Of a stretch of DNA of 64,000 nt, positions 34,520-43,503 are shown one piece after another. The notes below the pieces were generated by a model. That model ran no database searches and was not told where the DNA came from. It saw only the letters and a list, made by a program, of their open reading frames with translations. Made by a program: the position numbers and the translations under genes. This stretch comes from Aquabacterium sp. A3. Its GTDB lineage: Bacteria; Pseudomonadota; Gammaproteobacteria; Burkholderiales; Burkholderiaceae_C. The number at the start of each line of letters is the position of its first letter. The stretch's first letter is position 1. The stretch is taken from contig NZ_JBBPEV010000005.1 of assembly GCF_038069945.1 (NCBI RefSeq), forward strand, positions 186,001 to 250,000. Direction: 5' to 3'.

Positions 34520-37500
34520 TCAGCTGGCATCCACGATCAGCTTGTTCTGGTCCAGCAGTTTGGCAATGACCTCGACGTCGCCCGCACCCGCGGTCAAACC
34601 GAGGTCTGCGCGCAGGTCCACCCCTTGCAAGACGATGCGCTGGGTTTCCGTGCCCATGCCACCGGCATCAAAATCACCCGCGTGGCTGACGTGGATCACG
34701 GTGTCGCTGCCTGCGGTCTCGAAGTGCAGGAACTTGTCGAGGTTGCCGGTGCCACCGGTGGTGTTCTCTCCTTGCAGCAGGTCGCGCAAGTCCAGCACGT
34801 CGCCACCGGCCGACGGGGCGCGACCGTCAAAGTCACGGATCACGTCGACCGCCGCAGCGCCGCCGACCCCACCCGTGCCCTGGTCGCCCAGGCTCCAGGC
34901 AAAGACGTCCGAGCCAGGGCCGCCCAGCAGCAGGTCATTGCCCGCACCGCCCGACAGGCGGTCATCGCCATCGCCGCCGTACACCAGGTCGTTGCCCGCA
35001 CCCGCGGCCACGGTGTCATTGCCCTGACCAGCGTAGATCACGTCGGCCTGGGCGGTGCCCACCAGGTTGTCATCCCCTGACGTACCCGACAGCACCACGG
35101 CCTTGTCGACCTCGATGCGCAACTGCGAGCTGACCTCGTCGCCATCACGGTCACTCAGGGTGAACTCGATGGTCTCGGACTGCACACCGGTCAGGTTGGG
35201 CGAGGCCGCGTAGCTGTAGTCCCCGGTGCTCATGTCGATCGTCAGGCGACCGCCCAGGCTGGTCGTCACCGACACCTCCGTGTTGGCGTCGTCAAAAAGG
35301 TAGGTGACCCCGTCAATGACCACCTTTTCCACACGGCCAAAGCCATCGGCCCCCATCACGGACTCGACCGTGCCGGCCGCGCCCAGGTTGCCCACGGCAA
35401 ACTCGGTGGCGGTGCCATTGAGCACCTGCTCCAATTGGGTGAGGTCAGACACCACCACCCCGTCCATGTTCATCCCGGCCTGGCCGTCAAACGCGACCGG
35501 GTTCAGGTAGGTTTGGCTCACGTTGGTGCCCAGACCGATCGCATAGCTCTTGATGTTGTTGGCCTGCAGGAAGCTGGTCCAGGCGGCTTCTTCGGTCAGG
35601 CCGATGCCGTCACCCAAGGCCTCTTGCGTGATGTTGCCGTCCTGTCCATTCTGGCCCGAGCTGGGGTTCTCGCGAGACAAGGTCGGGTTGCCATCCGACA
35701 GGAAGTAGGCCACGCTCTGGGCATTGCTCAGCTTTCCTGAGGTGGCGCCGTAGGCCTCCATGGCCTTGTCCAGCGCCGCGTCGTAGTTGGTCTGGCCGGT
35801 CAGTTGCACCGATTCCAGCAATTCCTTGGCCTTGTCCACGGTCACCCAGTCTTCAACATCACTCAGCGCACTGGCCGATGAGTTGAACGTGACCAGTCGC
35901 ACACGGACGTTACCCACGTCATCGTAGCGGTCCAGCAACTTACCGATGGCCTCGACGGCCGCCTCCAGGCGGGTGAGGTCACCGATGCCGCTGGGCACGC
36001 GCATGCTGCTGGAGTTGTCCAGCACGATCAGCAGGTTGGTGTCCAGAGAAGCCACCTCGCGGGAGATGTCGGCCTGCGCCGGGGCATCATCTTCGACCTG
36101 GATGGTCAATGTGGTGGCGCTGGTGTTGAGCCCATCGCTGACGCTGACCGGGAAGCTGATCGGCAGCGCATCCTCGCCCTGCGCCGGGTGCTGCAGCGGC
36201 ATGTTCAGCGTGAAGGTGTAAGCGCCATCAGCGCCGACCACCATGGTGGCGGCCACGGGCGCACCCGCCCCCGTGCCCACCGTACCGATCCAGCCGCCCT
36301 GCCCATCCGATGTCCAGCTGATGGGCGTGGTGGAGCCCACCACGTAGAGGGTCTCTGTGGGGGCGCCCACGGTCACGGTGACGGCATCGCCGTCGGCATC
36401 GCTGGCCTGGATCTGGCCGATCACGACGGCGCTGTTGCTGTTGTCGCTGGCGCCATCCGCATCCGGCAGCCCGCCATTCAGCCCCTCTTCGGACACAGCC
36501 TGGGGCTGGGCAAGCACGGTCGGTGCGCTGTCGTTGTCACGGATCTCGGCCTCGTTCGTGGCGCTGGGATTGACCGTGTTGCCCGCCACCACGTTGGCTG
36601 TCAGACGAACATATTCGGTGGGCTCGATGGCCTGATCGTCCACCGTGGACAGGCGCAGGTTGATCTGGGTCTGGCCCGGCGCAAACGTCAGCTCGCCCGA
36701 AGCGGGCACGTCCGTCCACACGCCAGGCGCCGACTCGTACTGCAGTTGGGTGCCGGTGTCGACACCCACGGTGGCGGGGCTTGTGCCCGCATTGCCGGCA
36801 CCATCAGCCAGGGTCAGTTGCACAGTGACGGCCTCTGACGACGGTTTGTTCAGCGCGAGCACATAAGGCAGTTGACCGCCTTCGGTCACACCCGTCGAGA
36901 AGATGGACAGAACAGGCGGTGCGGCAGACACGTTGATGGTGCTGACCGCGGTGTTGCTGTCCAGGCCGGTTTCGTCAGTGACCGTGACTTCGATCTGCCG
37001 CGGCGTGGTACTGGGGTTGTCCTGCTCGGTTTCAAACGTGATGGCCTGGATGGCGGTCTGGTAATCGGCCAGGGAGGCGTTGCCCGTCAGGATGATGGTG
37101 TAAGGATCGGACGAGGGCGACAACGTGATACCCACAGGCAGATCACCCAGGGCCAACACATCGTCGGCCTGCGGATTGGTCAGGACGATGGTGGCACCCG
37201 ACATCTGGGTGCTGTCGGTGTCCGTGATCAGGGAATCAATGTCTGCGATGGACACCGGCCCACCGTTGCCCAGTGCGGACGTCTGGTAGCCCGTGCCAGT
37301 GGCGGCCGAGTTGTTGGCATCCAGATCAAGGCTGGGCGGGACCGGCGGCGTGGGCTCGGGCTCGCCCTCATCCGTGCTGGCCGGCAACGCGCGCTGGTCG
37401 GCGGTGGAGCCGATCGGGAAGCCCGAAGGGCCACGCTGGGTGTCGTACTGGTAAGACAGCGGGGTCACGCCTTCTTGCACGCGGTCCACGCGCAGGCCGG

Positions 37501-37789
37501 GCAAGAGGCCACCGCTGGCGCCACCCGTCAAACCGGCGGCTGGGGCCTCTTCATCGGTTTCGATGGCCGTGATCGCCTGGTCGACCGGGTCTGCGGGCGC
37601 AGCCACGACCGGCTTGGCATCGGGATCAGGCGAGATCTGCACCCAACTGTTGTCATCGGTGACGACATGTTGACCACCCTTGACCTTGTCGCCCACATTG
37701 AGGGGCTGCAGGGTGCCATCAGGCAGGCGAATGAAGGCGGTGCCGCGAATAGCGACAACGGTACCGGCGGACATGGCAAGGATGGGCAT
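34520..37789 (-). CDS. LapA-like type I secreted adhesin with VWA domain and RTX repeats
   Basis: This 1089-residue acidic protein begins with a retention-module-like domain (residues 1-70), followed by PAAG at 83-86, which matches the dialanine site cut by LapG proteases. A Calx-beta-like region lies at about 290-420 and a VWA domain with the metal motif DNSSS starts near residue 590. Two to three RTX calcium repeats (GGxGxDxxx) occupy about 900-963, and a type I secretion C-terminal region ends in LIVDAS. It should be exported by an ABC-type secretion system and held at the cell surface. The exporter, LapD and LapG genes are not in the window. It is small for a LapA protein. Confidence 0.88.
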   Translation of the reverse strand: MPILAMSAGTVVAIRGTAFIRLPDGTLQPLNVGDKVKGGQHVVTDDNSWVQISPDPDAKPVVAAPADPVDQAITAIETDEEAPAAGLTGGASGGLLPGLRVDRVQEGVTPLSYQYDTQRGPSGFPIGSTADQRALPASTDEGEPEPTPPVPPSLDLDANNSAATGTGYQTSALGNGGPVSIADIDSLITDTDSTQMSGATIVLTNPQADDVLALGDLPVGITLSPSSDPYTIILTGNASLADYQTAIQAITFETEQDNPSTTPRQIEVTVTDETGLDSNTAVSTINVSAAPPVLSIFSTGVTEGGQLPYVLALNKPSSEAVTVQLTLADGAGNAGTSPATVGVDTGTQLQYESAPGVWTDVPASGELTFAPGQTQINLRLSTVDDQAIEPTEYVRLTANVVAGNTVNPSATNEAEIRDNDSAPTVLAQPQAVSEEGLNGGLPDADGASDNSNSAVVIGQIQASDADGDAVTVTVGAPTETLYVVGSTTPISWTSDGQGGWIGTVGTGAGAPVAATMVVGADGAYTFTLNMPLQHPAQGEDALPISFPVSVSDGLNTSATTLTIQVEDDAPAQADISREVASLDTNLLIVLDNSSSMRVPSGIGDLTRLEAAVEAIGKLLDRYDDVGNVRVRLVTFNSSASALSDVEDWVTVDKAKELLESVQLTGQTNYDAALDKAMEAYGATSGKLSNAQSVAYFLSDGNPTLSRENPSSGQNGQDGNITQEALGDGIGLTEEAAWTSFLQANNIKSYAIGLGTNVSQTYLNPVAFDGQAGMNMDGVVVSDLTQLEQVLNGTATEFAVGNLGAAGTVESVMGADGFGRVEKVVIDGVTYLFDDANTEVSVTTSLGGRLTIDMSTGDYSYAASPNLTGVQSETIEFTLSDRDGDEVSSQLRIEVDKAVVLSGTSGDDNLVGTAQADVIYAGQGNDTVAAGAGNDLVYGGDGDDRLSGGAGNDLLLGGPGSDVFAWSLGDQGTGGVGGAAAVDVIRDFDGRAPSAGGDVLDLRDLLQGENTTGGTGNLDKFLHFETAGSDTVIHVSHAGDFDAGGMGTETQRIVLQGVDLRADLGLTAGAGDVEVIAKLLDQNKLIVDAS

Positions 37790-37937
37790 GGCGTCTGACT
37801 CTCGGTGAACGCTGAGATGCCCACAGTGTAGGCAGATTCACCCCCGCATGGCCCATGCCGGCACCCCCAGATGGATGGTTAACCCCCCAAGAAGCCGCAA
37901 TTCCGTGACAAGCATCACACAGTGATGCACTGCAGCA

Positions 37938-38369
37938 TCAGCTAGCCGCCAGCCGTTGAATGCGCTCCAGGTAGGCCAGGGCGTCGGGCGGCTGCCCTGA
38001 GCGCTGGCTTTCCCAAAGGGTTTCGCCCAGCGCGTCCATCACCCCGTGATGGGCCTCGTGCAGTGAGTTGCGCTTGTGCGCCAGTCGCTCCACGGCCGCG
38101 CGGATGCCCCGGGGCTGGTCGATGCTCACCTGCTCGGATATCGACAGGTGCATGGACAAATGAAGGAAGGGATTGGTGCGCCCCTCCTCCACCGTGAATT
38201 GGGCCGCCACGGCAGCTTCGGCGTCGGCCAGATCGTCGTGGTACTCGGGGTGCTGGCTGATCCAGTCGGCCGCCAGTGCCTCCATGGGCGCCAGGGGCTG
38301 TGCCGCCTGGTGCTTGGCCCAGGCCTCGCAGAAAAAGCGGCGCACGGTTTCCTGGTTGGGTGCAAACAT
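37938..38369 (-). CDS. DUF1841 family protein
   Basis: This 143-residue cytoplasmic protein matches DUF1841, with an N-terminal RRFFCEAWAKH block, the HPEYHDDL motif and a central HLSMHLSISEQ stretch. The function is unknown. It lies 23 bp after the FKBP-type isomerase gene and is probably co-transcribed. A TGATGC/GCATCA hairpin lies at 37923-37940, overlapping the stop codon, and may end the transcript. Confidence 0.85.
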   Translation of the reverse strand: MFAPNQETVRRFFCEAWAKHQAAQPLAPMEALAADWISQHPEYHDDLADAEAAVAAQFTVEEGRTNPFLHLSMHLSISEQVSIDQPRGIRAAVERLAHKRNSLHEAHHGVMDALGETLWESQRSGQPPDALAYLERIQRLAAS

Positions 38370-38392
38370 GGTGGCGCTGCCTCAAGCCAGGC

Positions 38393-38746
38393 TCAAACGC
38401 CCAGCAGTTCAACTTCAAACATCAGGGTGGCGTTGGGGGGGATCACGCCACCCGCGCCACGGGCGCCGTAGCCCAGCTGGGGCGGGATGACCAGGATGCG
38501 GGTGCCGCCCACCTTCATGCCCTGCACACCCTCGTCCCAGCCGCGGATGACGTGGCCGGCGCCCAGCGGGAACTCGAAGGGGTCGTTTCGGTCTTTGCTG
38601 GAATCGAACTTGGCGCCCTTGACGCCGTTGTCGTACAGCCAGCCGGTGTAATGCACGGTGACGTAAGCGCCAGCCTTGGCCAGCTCGCCGCTGCCTTCGG
38701 TGACGTCTTCGTATTGCAGACCAGAGGTGGTGGTGACCACGGGCAT
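38393..38746 (-). CDS. FKBP-type peptidyl-prolyl isomerase
   Basis: This 117-residue single-domain FKBP without a signal peptide would act in the cytoplasm on prolyl bonds. The motifs [34 protein letters not shown] and the ending [12 protein letters not shown] are complete. The ATG at 38746 has AAGGAA six bases upstream; a longer frame from 38818 runs through the terminator of the urt operon and is rejected. It probably shares a transcript with DUF1841. Confidence 0.92.
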   Translation of the reverse strand: MPVVTTTSGLQYEDVTEGSGELAKAGAYVTVHYTGWLYDNGVKGAKFDSSKDRNDPFEFPLGAGHVIRGWDEGVQGMKVGGTRILVIPPQLGYGARGAGGVIPPNATLMFEVELLGV

Positions 38747-38773
38747 GGCGATTCCTTTCAGGGTAGAGGTGTC

Positions 38774-38807
38774 CAAAAACAAGGGCCCGAGTCTAACCTC
38801 GGGCCCT
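38774..38807 (-). terminator. Rho-independent terminator of the urt operon
   Basis: On the minus strand a 10-bp stem (AGGGCCCGAG with CTCGGGCCCT) is followed by TGTTTTT. It starts 25 bases after the urtE stop codon. Confidence 0.87.
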
Positions 38808-38831
38808 GCGGGATGCATGTCAACAGGGACT

Positions 38832-39536
38832 TCAGATCGACATCAATTCACGCACACCGTCGGCCTCCATGTCGGCACCGCGGCCACGGCGAATCACCTC
38901 GCCACGCTCCATCACCAGGTACTGGTCGGCCAGTTCGGCCGCAAAGTCGTAGAACTGCTCCACCAGCACCACGGCCATCTTCTGGCCATTCAAGCCCTCG
39001 TCGGCCAGCTTGCGAATGGCCCGTCCGATGTCTTTGATGATGCTGGGCTGGATGCCCTCGGTGGGCTCATCCAGGATCAGCACCTTGGGGCCGGCGCACA
39101 GCGCGCGGGCGATGGCCAGCTGCTGCTGCTGCCCGCCGGAGAGGTCGCCACCCCGGCGACCCAGCATCTGCTTGAGCACGGGAAAGAGCTCGAACAACTG
39201 CTCGGGCACCGGCGTGCTGCCGGGCTTGGAGGCCAGGCCCATCTGCAGGTTTTCGGCCACCGTGAGGCGACCGAAGATCTCGCGGCCCTGGGGCACATAA
39301 CCCATGCCCAGACGAACCCGCTCGTAAGGTTTTTGTCCGTTGATGGAGCGGCCATCGAGCTGGATGTCGCCGCTCTTGATGGGCACGAGACCCATCAGGC
39401 TCTTGAGCAGCGTGGTTTTGCCCACGCCGTTGCGCCCCAGGATGACGGTGACCTCGCCCACTTTGGCCTCGAAGCTCAGGCCGCGCAGGATGTGCGAGCC
39501 GCCGTAGTATTGATTCACACTGTTGATTTGCAGCAT
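38832..39536 (-). CDS. urtE: Urea ABC transporter ATP-binding protein UrtE
   Basis: This 234-residue ATPase is one of the two ATP-binding subunits of the urea importer. Walker A is GRNGVGKT near residue 34, the signature is [13 protein letters not shown] near residue 132, and Walker B is [13 protein letters not shown] near residue 153. The start [17 protein letters not shown] is typical of UrtE. It is the last gene of urtABCDE and is separated from urtD by 124 bp that hold a palindromic repeat. Confidence 0.94.
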   Translation of the reverse strand: MLQINSVNQYYGGSHILRGLSFEAKVGEVTVILGRNGVGKTTLLKSLMGLVPIKSGDIQLDGRSINGQKPYERVRLGMGYVPQGREIFGRLTVAENLQMGLASKPGSTPVPEQLFELFPVLKQMLGRRGGDLSGGQQQQLAIARALCAGPKVLILDEPTEGIQPSIIKDIGRAIRKLADEGLNGQKMAVVLVEQFYDFAAELADQYLVMERGEVIRRGRGADMEADGVRELMSI

Positions 39537-39586
39537 CTCTGCCCTCTCACGTCATCACGTCTTGCCCAACCCAGCGGCCACCGTGG

Positions 39587-39656
39587 AACCGGCTTCGCCG
39601 GGCCACCAGTGGCGCCCCCTTGAGGGGGAGCGCTGAAAGCGCTCGGGGGTGGGCCC
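39587..39656. repeat. Intergenic palindromic repeat between urtD and urtE
   Basis: Three nested inverted repeats stand in a row: CCGGCTTCGCCGG, GCGCCCCCTTGAGGGGGAGC and GCGCTGAAAGCGC, ending in TCGGGGGTGGGCC. The make-up resembles dispersed extragenic palindromes common between genes in Comamonadaceae-type genomes; I recall that resemblance and cannot test it here. Only one copy is seen in this window. It could reduce or protect the mRNA for urtE. Confidence 0.55.
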
Positions 39657-39660
39657 ATCC

Positions 39661-40557
39661 TTAACGTCCCAGATAAACCTCAACGACCTTGTCGTTGGCC
39701 TGCACCTCGGCCAGCGTGCCTTCGGCCAGCACCGAGCCCTCATGCAGCACGGTCACCTTCTTCTTGCCGGCCGTGGGGCCTTGCGTGGTCAGCTCGTGGA
39801 TGAACTTCATGTCGTGCTCAACGACGACCAGCGAGTGCTTGCCCTCCAGCGAGAGGAACAACTCGGCCGTGCGCTCGGTTTCTTCATCTGTCATGCCCGC
39901 CACGGGTTCGTCCAGCAGCAAGAGCTTGGGGTCTTGCATGAGCAACATGCCGATCTCCAGCCACTGCTTTTGCCCGTGCGAGAGCAAGCCGGCCGTGCGC
40001 TGGGCCTGGTCTTTCAGGTGGATGAGCTGCAGCATGGCGGCGATGCGGTCGAGCTGTTCGCCACTGAGTTTGAAAAACACCGAGGCACGCGCCCGACGGT
40101 CGGCCTTGAGCGCCAGCTCCAGGTTCTCGAACACGCTCAGGTGCTCGAACACGGTGGGCTTTTGAAACTTGCGGCCGATGCCGATCTGCGCGATCTCGTT
40201 TTCGCGCATTTTCAGCAGGTCGATGGTTGACCCAAAAAACGCCGTGCCGGTGTCCGGCCTCGTTTTGCCGGTGATCACATCCATCATCGTGGTCTTGCCC
40301 GCACCATTGGGGCCGATGATGCAACGCATCTCACCCACCGAGATGTCCAGGCTGAGCTTGTTCAAGGCCTTGAAGCCGTCAAAGCTGACCTCGATGTCCT
40401 CCAGGTACAGGATCGAGCCGTGGGCCACATCCAGCTGGCCGGGCTCCACCACACGGCTGTAGCTGGCCTCGCGCCCGCCAGATTCTCCGGCATTGGTGGG
40501 AGCTTGATAGGCGCGCGACAGGGTCTTGGCGCCTTCTTCCATCAGATCGGGCGTCAT
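39661..40557 (-). CDS. urtD: Urea ABC transporter ATP-binding protein UrtD
   Basis: The ATPase has 298 residues. Walker A is GPNGAGKT near residue 87, the signature is LLSHGQKQWLEIG and Walker B is LLLLDEPVAGMTDEE. The SHGQ signature in place of SGGQ is usual for this subunit. An N-terminal extension of about 50 residues precedes the ATPase fold. The ATG at 40557 overlaps the urtC stop by four bases (ATGA). It pairs with UrtE to drive urea uptake. Confidence 0.94.
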   Translation of the reverse strand: MTPDLMEEGAKTLSRAYQAPTNAGESGGREASYSRVVEPGQLDVAHGSILYLEDIEVSFDGFKALNKLSLDISVGEMRCIIGPNGAGKTTMMDVITGKTRPDTGTAFFGSTIDLLKMRENEIAQIGIGRKFQKPTVFEHLSVFENLELALKADRRARASVFFKLSGEQLDRIAAMLQLIHLKDQAQRTAGLLSHGQKQWLEIGMLLMQDPKLLLLDEPVAGMTDEETERTAELFLSLEGKHSLVVVEHDMKFIHELTTQGPTAGKKKVTVLHEGSVLAEGTLAEVQANDKVVEVYLGR

Positions 40558-41684
40558 GCCTTCACCTCCGCCTTCTTGTTGAACAGTTTCTTCACGCCGC
40601 CGACGATGCCATCGGGCAGGAACAGCGTCACCAGCACGAACAGCAGGCCCAGGAAGTACAGCCAGTACTCCGGAAAGGCCACCGTGAACCAGCTCTTGGC
40701 CCCGTTGACAAAGAAGGCGCCGATGATGGGGCCGATCAGCGTGGCGCGACCGCCCACCGCCGTCCAGATGGCCATCTCGATCGAGGCCGCGGGCGACATC
40801 TCGCTGGGGTTGATGATGCCCACCTGGGGCACATACAGGGCCCCGGCGATGGCGCACATCACGGCCGACAGCGTCCAGATCGCCAGCTTGTAGGCCAGGG
40901 GGTTGTAGCCGCAGAACATGACGCGGTTTTCGGCATCACGGATGGCCTGCAGCACCCGACCGAACTTGGTGTTCACCAGCCAGCGGGCCATCAGGTAGAA
41001 GCCGATCAGCGTGAGCCCCGTGATGATGAACAGCACCATGCGGGTGGACGGCTGGGCGATGGTGATGCCCAGGATGCGCTTGAAGTCGGTGAAGCCGTTG
41101 TTGCCGCCAAAGCCGGTTTCATTGCGGAAGAACAGCAACATGGCCGCGAAGGTGAGCGCCTGGGTGATGATGGAGAAGTACACCCCCTTGATGCGCGAGC
41201 GGAAGGCAAAGAAGCCGAAGATGAAGGCCAACAGGCCCGGCACCAGCACCACCAGGATCATCTGCCCGATGAAGGAGTCGCTGAACGTCCAGTGCCAGGG
41301 CACTTCTTTCCAGTCCAGAAACACCATGAAATCGGGCAACTCGGAGCCGTAGCTGCCATCGGTGCCGATCTGGCGCATCAGGTACATGCCCATGCCATAA
41401 CCGCCCAGGGCGAAGAACAGCCCATGCCCCAGCGACAGGATGCCGGTGTAGCCCCAGATCAGGTCCATGGCCAGCGCGCAGATGGCGTAGCACATGATCT
41501 TGCCGATCAGCGCCAGCATGTAGTCGGACAGGTGGAAGGCCGAGCCCTCGGGCACCAACAGGTTGAGCACGGGGGCCAGCACCACCACGCTGATGATGGC
41601 CGCCATGAGGGCGGTCCAGCCGGTCGGGCCCAGCAGAAGCCCGCTTTGGGGCTTGAGCAAGACAGAAGAGGTGATTGAACTCAT
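40554..41684 (-). CDS. urtC: Urea ABC transporter permease UrtC
   Basis: This 376-residue permease of the branched-chain-amino-acid type has about ten hydrophobic segments. The WGYTGILSLGHGLFFALGGY motif is near residue 85 and the cytoplasmic loop has GRVLQAIRDAENRVMFCGYN. The ATG at 41684 has GAGG nine bases upstream; an upstream TTG at 41699 is rejected. It forms the membrane channel with UrtB. Confidence 0.94.
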   Translation of the reverse strand: MSSITSSVLLKPQSGLLLGPTGWTALMAAIISVVVLAPVLNLLVPEGSAFHLSDYMLALIGKIMCYAICALAMDLIWGYTGILSLGHGLFFALGGYGMGMYLMRQIGTDGSYGSELPDFMVFLDWKEVPWHWTFSDSFIGQMILVVLVPGLLAFIFGFFAFRSRIKGVYFSIITQALTFAAMLLFFRNETGFGGNNGFTDFKRILGITIAQPSTRMVLFIITGLTLIGFYLMARWLVNTKFGRVLQAIRDAENRVMFCGYNPLAYKLAIWTLSAVMCAIAGALYVPQVGIINPSEMSPAASIEMAIWTAVGGRATLIGPIIGAFFVNGAKSWFTVAFPEYWLYFLGLLFVLVTLFLPDGIVGGVKKLFNKKAEVKA

Positions 41685-41712
41685 GGTGTGATTCCTCAAG
41701 CGTATCGGGGGG

Positions 41713-43362
41713 TCATGCCTCGCGGCCCTTGAAGGCGAACAGCCCTTGGGGTCGCTTCTGGATGAAGATCACCACCATGATCAGCACCATGATCTTGGCC
41801 AGCACGGCGCCCGACCATCCTTCCAGGAACTTGTTGATCATCCCCAGGCCCAGCGCGGCGTAGACCGTGCCGGCCAACTGCCCCACCCCGCCGGTGACCA
41901 CCACCATGAACGAGTCGACGATGTAGGCTTGGCCGAGGTCTGGCCCCACATTACCCACCTGCGACAAGGCGCACCCTGCCAGCCCGGCGATGCCGGCGCC
42001 CAGCGAAAACGCCAGGGTGTCGATGCGCGCCGTGTTGACGCCCATGCACGAGGCCATGGCGCGGTTTTGCGTCACGCCGCGCACGAACAGGCCCAATCGG
42101 GTGCGGGCGATGAGCAGGGACACGCCCACCAGCACCAGCACCGCAAACGCGATGATGGCCAGGCGGTTATAGGGCAAGGTGAGGTTGCTGAGCACGTCCA
42201 TGCCGCCAGACAACCAGCTGGGGTTCTCGACCTGCACGTTCTGTGCGCCGAAGATGGTGCGCACCAGCTGCATCAGGATGAGGCTGATGCCCCACGAGGC
42301 AAGCAGCGTTTCCAGCGGCCGACCGTAGAGGAAGCGAAACACACTGCGCTCCAGGATGGCCCCCACGATGGCCGCGGCCATGAAGGAGGCCGGCACGGCC
42401 AGCCAGATGTAGTAATCAAACGCGCCAGGCAGGTACTGCCGAAACAGGTTTTGCACCACGAAGGTGGCGTAAGCGCCGATCATGATCAGCTCGCCATGGG
42501 CCATGTTGATCACGCCCATGAGGCCGTAGGTGATGGCCAGACCGAGGGCGGCCAGCAACAAGATCGACCCCAGGCTGATGCCGGTGAAGATCACGCCGGC
42601 GTGTTCACCCCAGGCCAGGGTGCGGTTGACCTGTTTGAGCGAGTCTTCCAGCGCGGCCATCACGGCCGGGTCGGTTTCTTCCTCGGGCTGCATGCGCTCC
42701 ATCAACAGGGCACGCACCTCGGGGCTGCCCTTGCCGGCCAGCAGACTGGCGGCCTCGATGCGCCGAGCGGGGTCTTTGGCACGCAACAGGATCTTGGCCT
42801 GCACGGTTTCCAGCTGCTTGCGCAAGGCAGGCACGGTTTCCTGGGCCAGGGCCTGCTCCACCGCAGGCAGTTTGGATTCATCCGGTGCCTCGGCCACCGC
42901 ATCGATGGCGGACTCGCGCTCGTCGGCATCGTCGCTGAGCAATTTGGGCAGGGCCAGCACGGCCTCCAGCTCGCCACTCATGCGGCTGTTGTTGACCACA
43001 TCTTCTGCCGCCTCGGGCAGCGGCATCACCTCACCCGTGATGGCATGGCGGGCGGTTTCGCCGTCGTAGATCAGCACGGTCTCACCCGCAACCTTCACCT
43101 GATCGGCCAACAGGGCTTCGATCAGCGCGGGCAAGGCCGGGTCATTGCGTGGCGTGAGCGCCTGCAGCGCGGCGATGCGCTCGTCGTTGTCGCCTGCCGA
43201 GATGGACAGGGCCTCGGGCATGGTGAGCGCATGCGCCCCGGACGTCAGCATCAACACCACCAGGCCGCACACGCTGGCGGCCTGCCTCAAAGAACCCCAC
43301 ACACGGTGTGGCGCATGGCTGACATCAATTGATTTCACAGGCATGTCCTGTCTTTCACTCAT
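41713..43362 (-). CDS. urtB: Urea ABC transporter permease UrtB
   Basis: The protein has about 549 residues. A signal-like N-terminus and a periplasmic helical region with HEAT-like repeats (about residues 50-240) come before the permease domain of about eight membrane segments, with GVINMAHGELIMIGAY near residue 290. That N-terminal extension is characteristic of UrtB and absent from LivH. Two ATGs (43362 and 43344) are possible. The gene starts directly after an intrinsic terminator following urtA, so it depends on read-through. Confidence 0.92.
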   Translation of the reverse strand: MSERQDMPVKSIDVSHAPHRVWGSLRQAASVCGLVVLMLTSGAHALTMPEALSISAGDNDERIAALQALTPRNDPALPALIEALLADQVKVAGETVLIYDGETARHAITGEVMPLPEAAEDVVNNSRMSGELEAVLALPKLLSDDADERESAIDAVAEAPDESKLPAVEQALAQETVPALRKQLETVQAKILLRAKDPARRIEAASLLAGKGSPEVRALLMERMQPEEETDPAVMAALEDSLKQVNRTLAWGEHAGVIFTGISLGSILLLAALGLAITYGLMGVINMAHGELIMIGAYATFVVQNLFRQYLPGAFDYYIWLAVPASFMAAAIVGAILERSVFRFLYGRPLETLLASWGISLILMQLVRTIFGAQNVQVENPSWLSGGMDVLSNLTLPYNRLAIIAFAVLVLVGVSLLIARTRLGLFVRGVTQNRAMASCMGVNTARIDTLAFSLGAGIAGLAGCALSQVGNVGPDLGQAYIVDSFMVVVTGGVGQLAGTVYAALGLGMINKFLEGWSGAVLAKIMVLIMVVIFIQKRPQGLFAFKGREA

Positions 43363-43371
43363 CTTGCAGCT

Positions 43372-43409
43372 CAAAAAAATAGCCCCCTGGGGTCACCCCC
43401 AGCGGGGCT
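43372..43409 (-). terminator. Intrinsic terminator/attenuator between urtA and urtB
   Basis: On the minus strand AGCCCC-C-CTGGGG pairs with CCCCAG-GGGGCT around a four-base loop, and ATTTTTTGA follows at once. The urtB start codon lies about ten bases beyond. Partial termination here would make more urtA mRNA than urtBCDE mRNA. Confidence 0.8.
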
Positions 43410-43443
43410 GAACGCTCTGCAACAAAAATTCATCCGGCTGGGG

Positions 43444-43471
43444 CCGCTGCCCCACGACATGGGGGCAGCGG
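43444..43471 (-). other. Stable hairpin downstream of urtA
   Basis: CCGCTGCCCC and GGGGCAGCGG form a 10-bp stem around eight bases, 32 bases after the urtA stop. No U-tract follows directly, so it more likely protects the 3' end of the urtA message than terminates it. Confidence 0.6.
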
Positions 43472-43503
43472 TGGTGGCCCGGATGAGGCCACCGCTGAAA
43501 GAC

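Noticed and set aside
39661..40857. A longer urtD frame starting inside urtC.
   Set aside because: The upstream part is urtC sequence in another frame. The ATG at 40557 overlaps the urtC stop as ATGA and begins directly at the UrtD N-terminus.
41746..43332. A 528-codon open frame antisense to urtB, and similar long antisense frames over cysH/cysD and the TonB receptor.
   Set aside because: All follow the third-position GC bias of the genuine gene and show no recognisable protein features or ribosome-binding sites.
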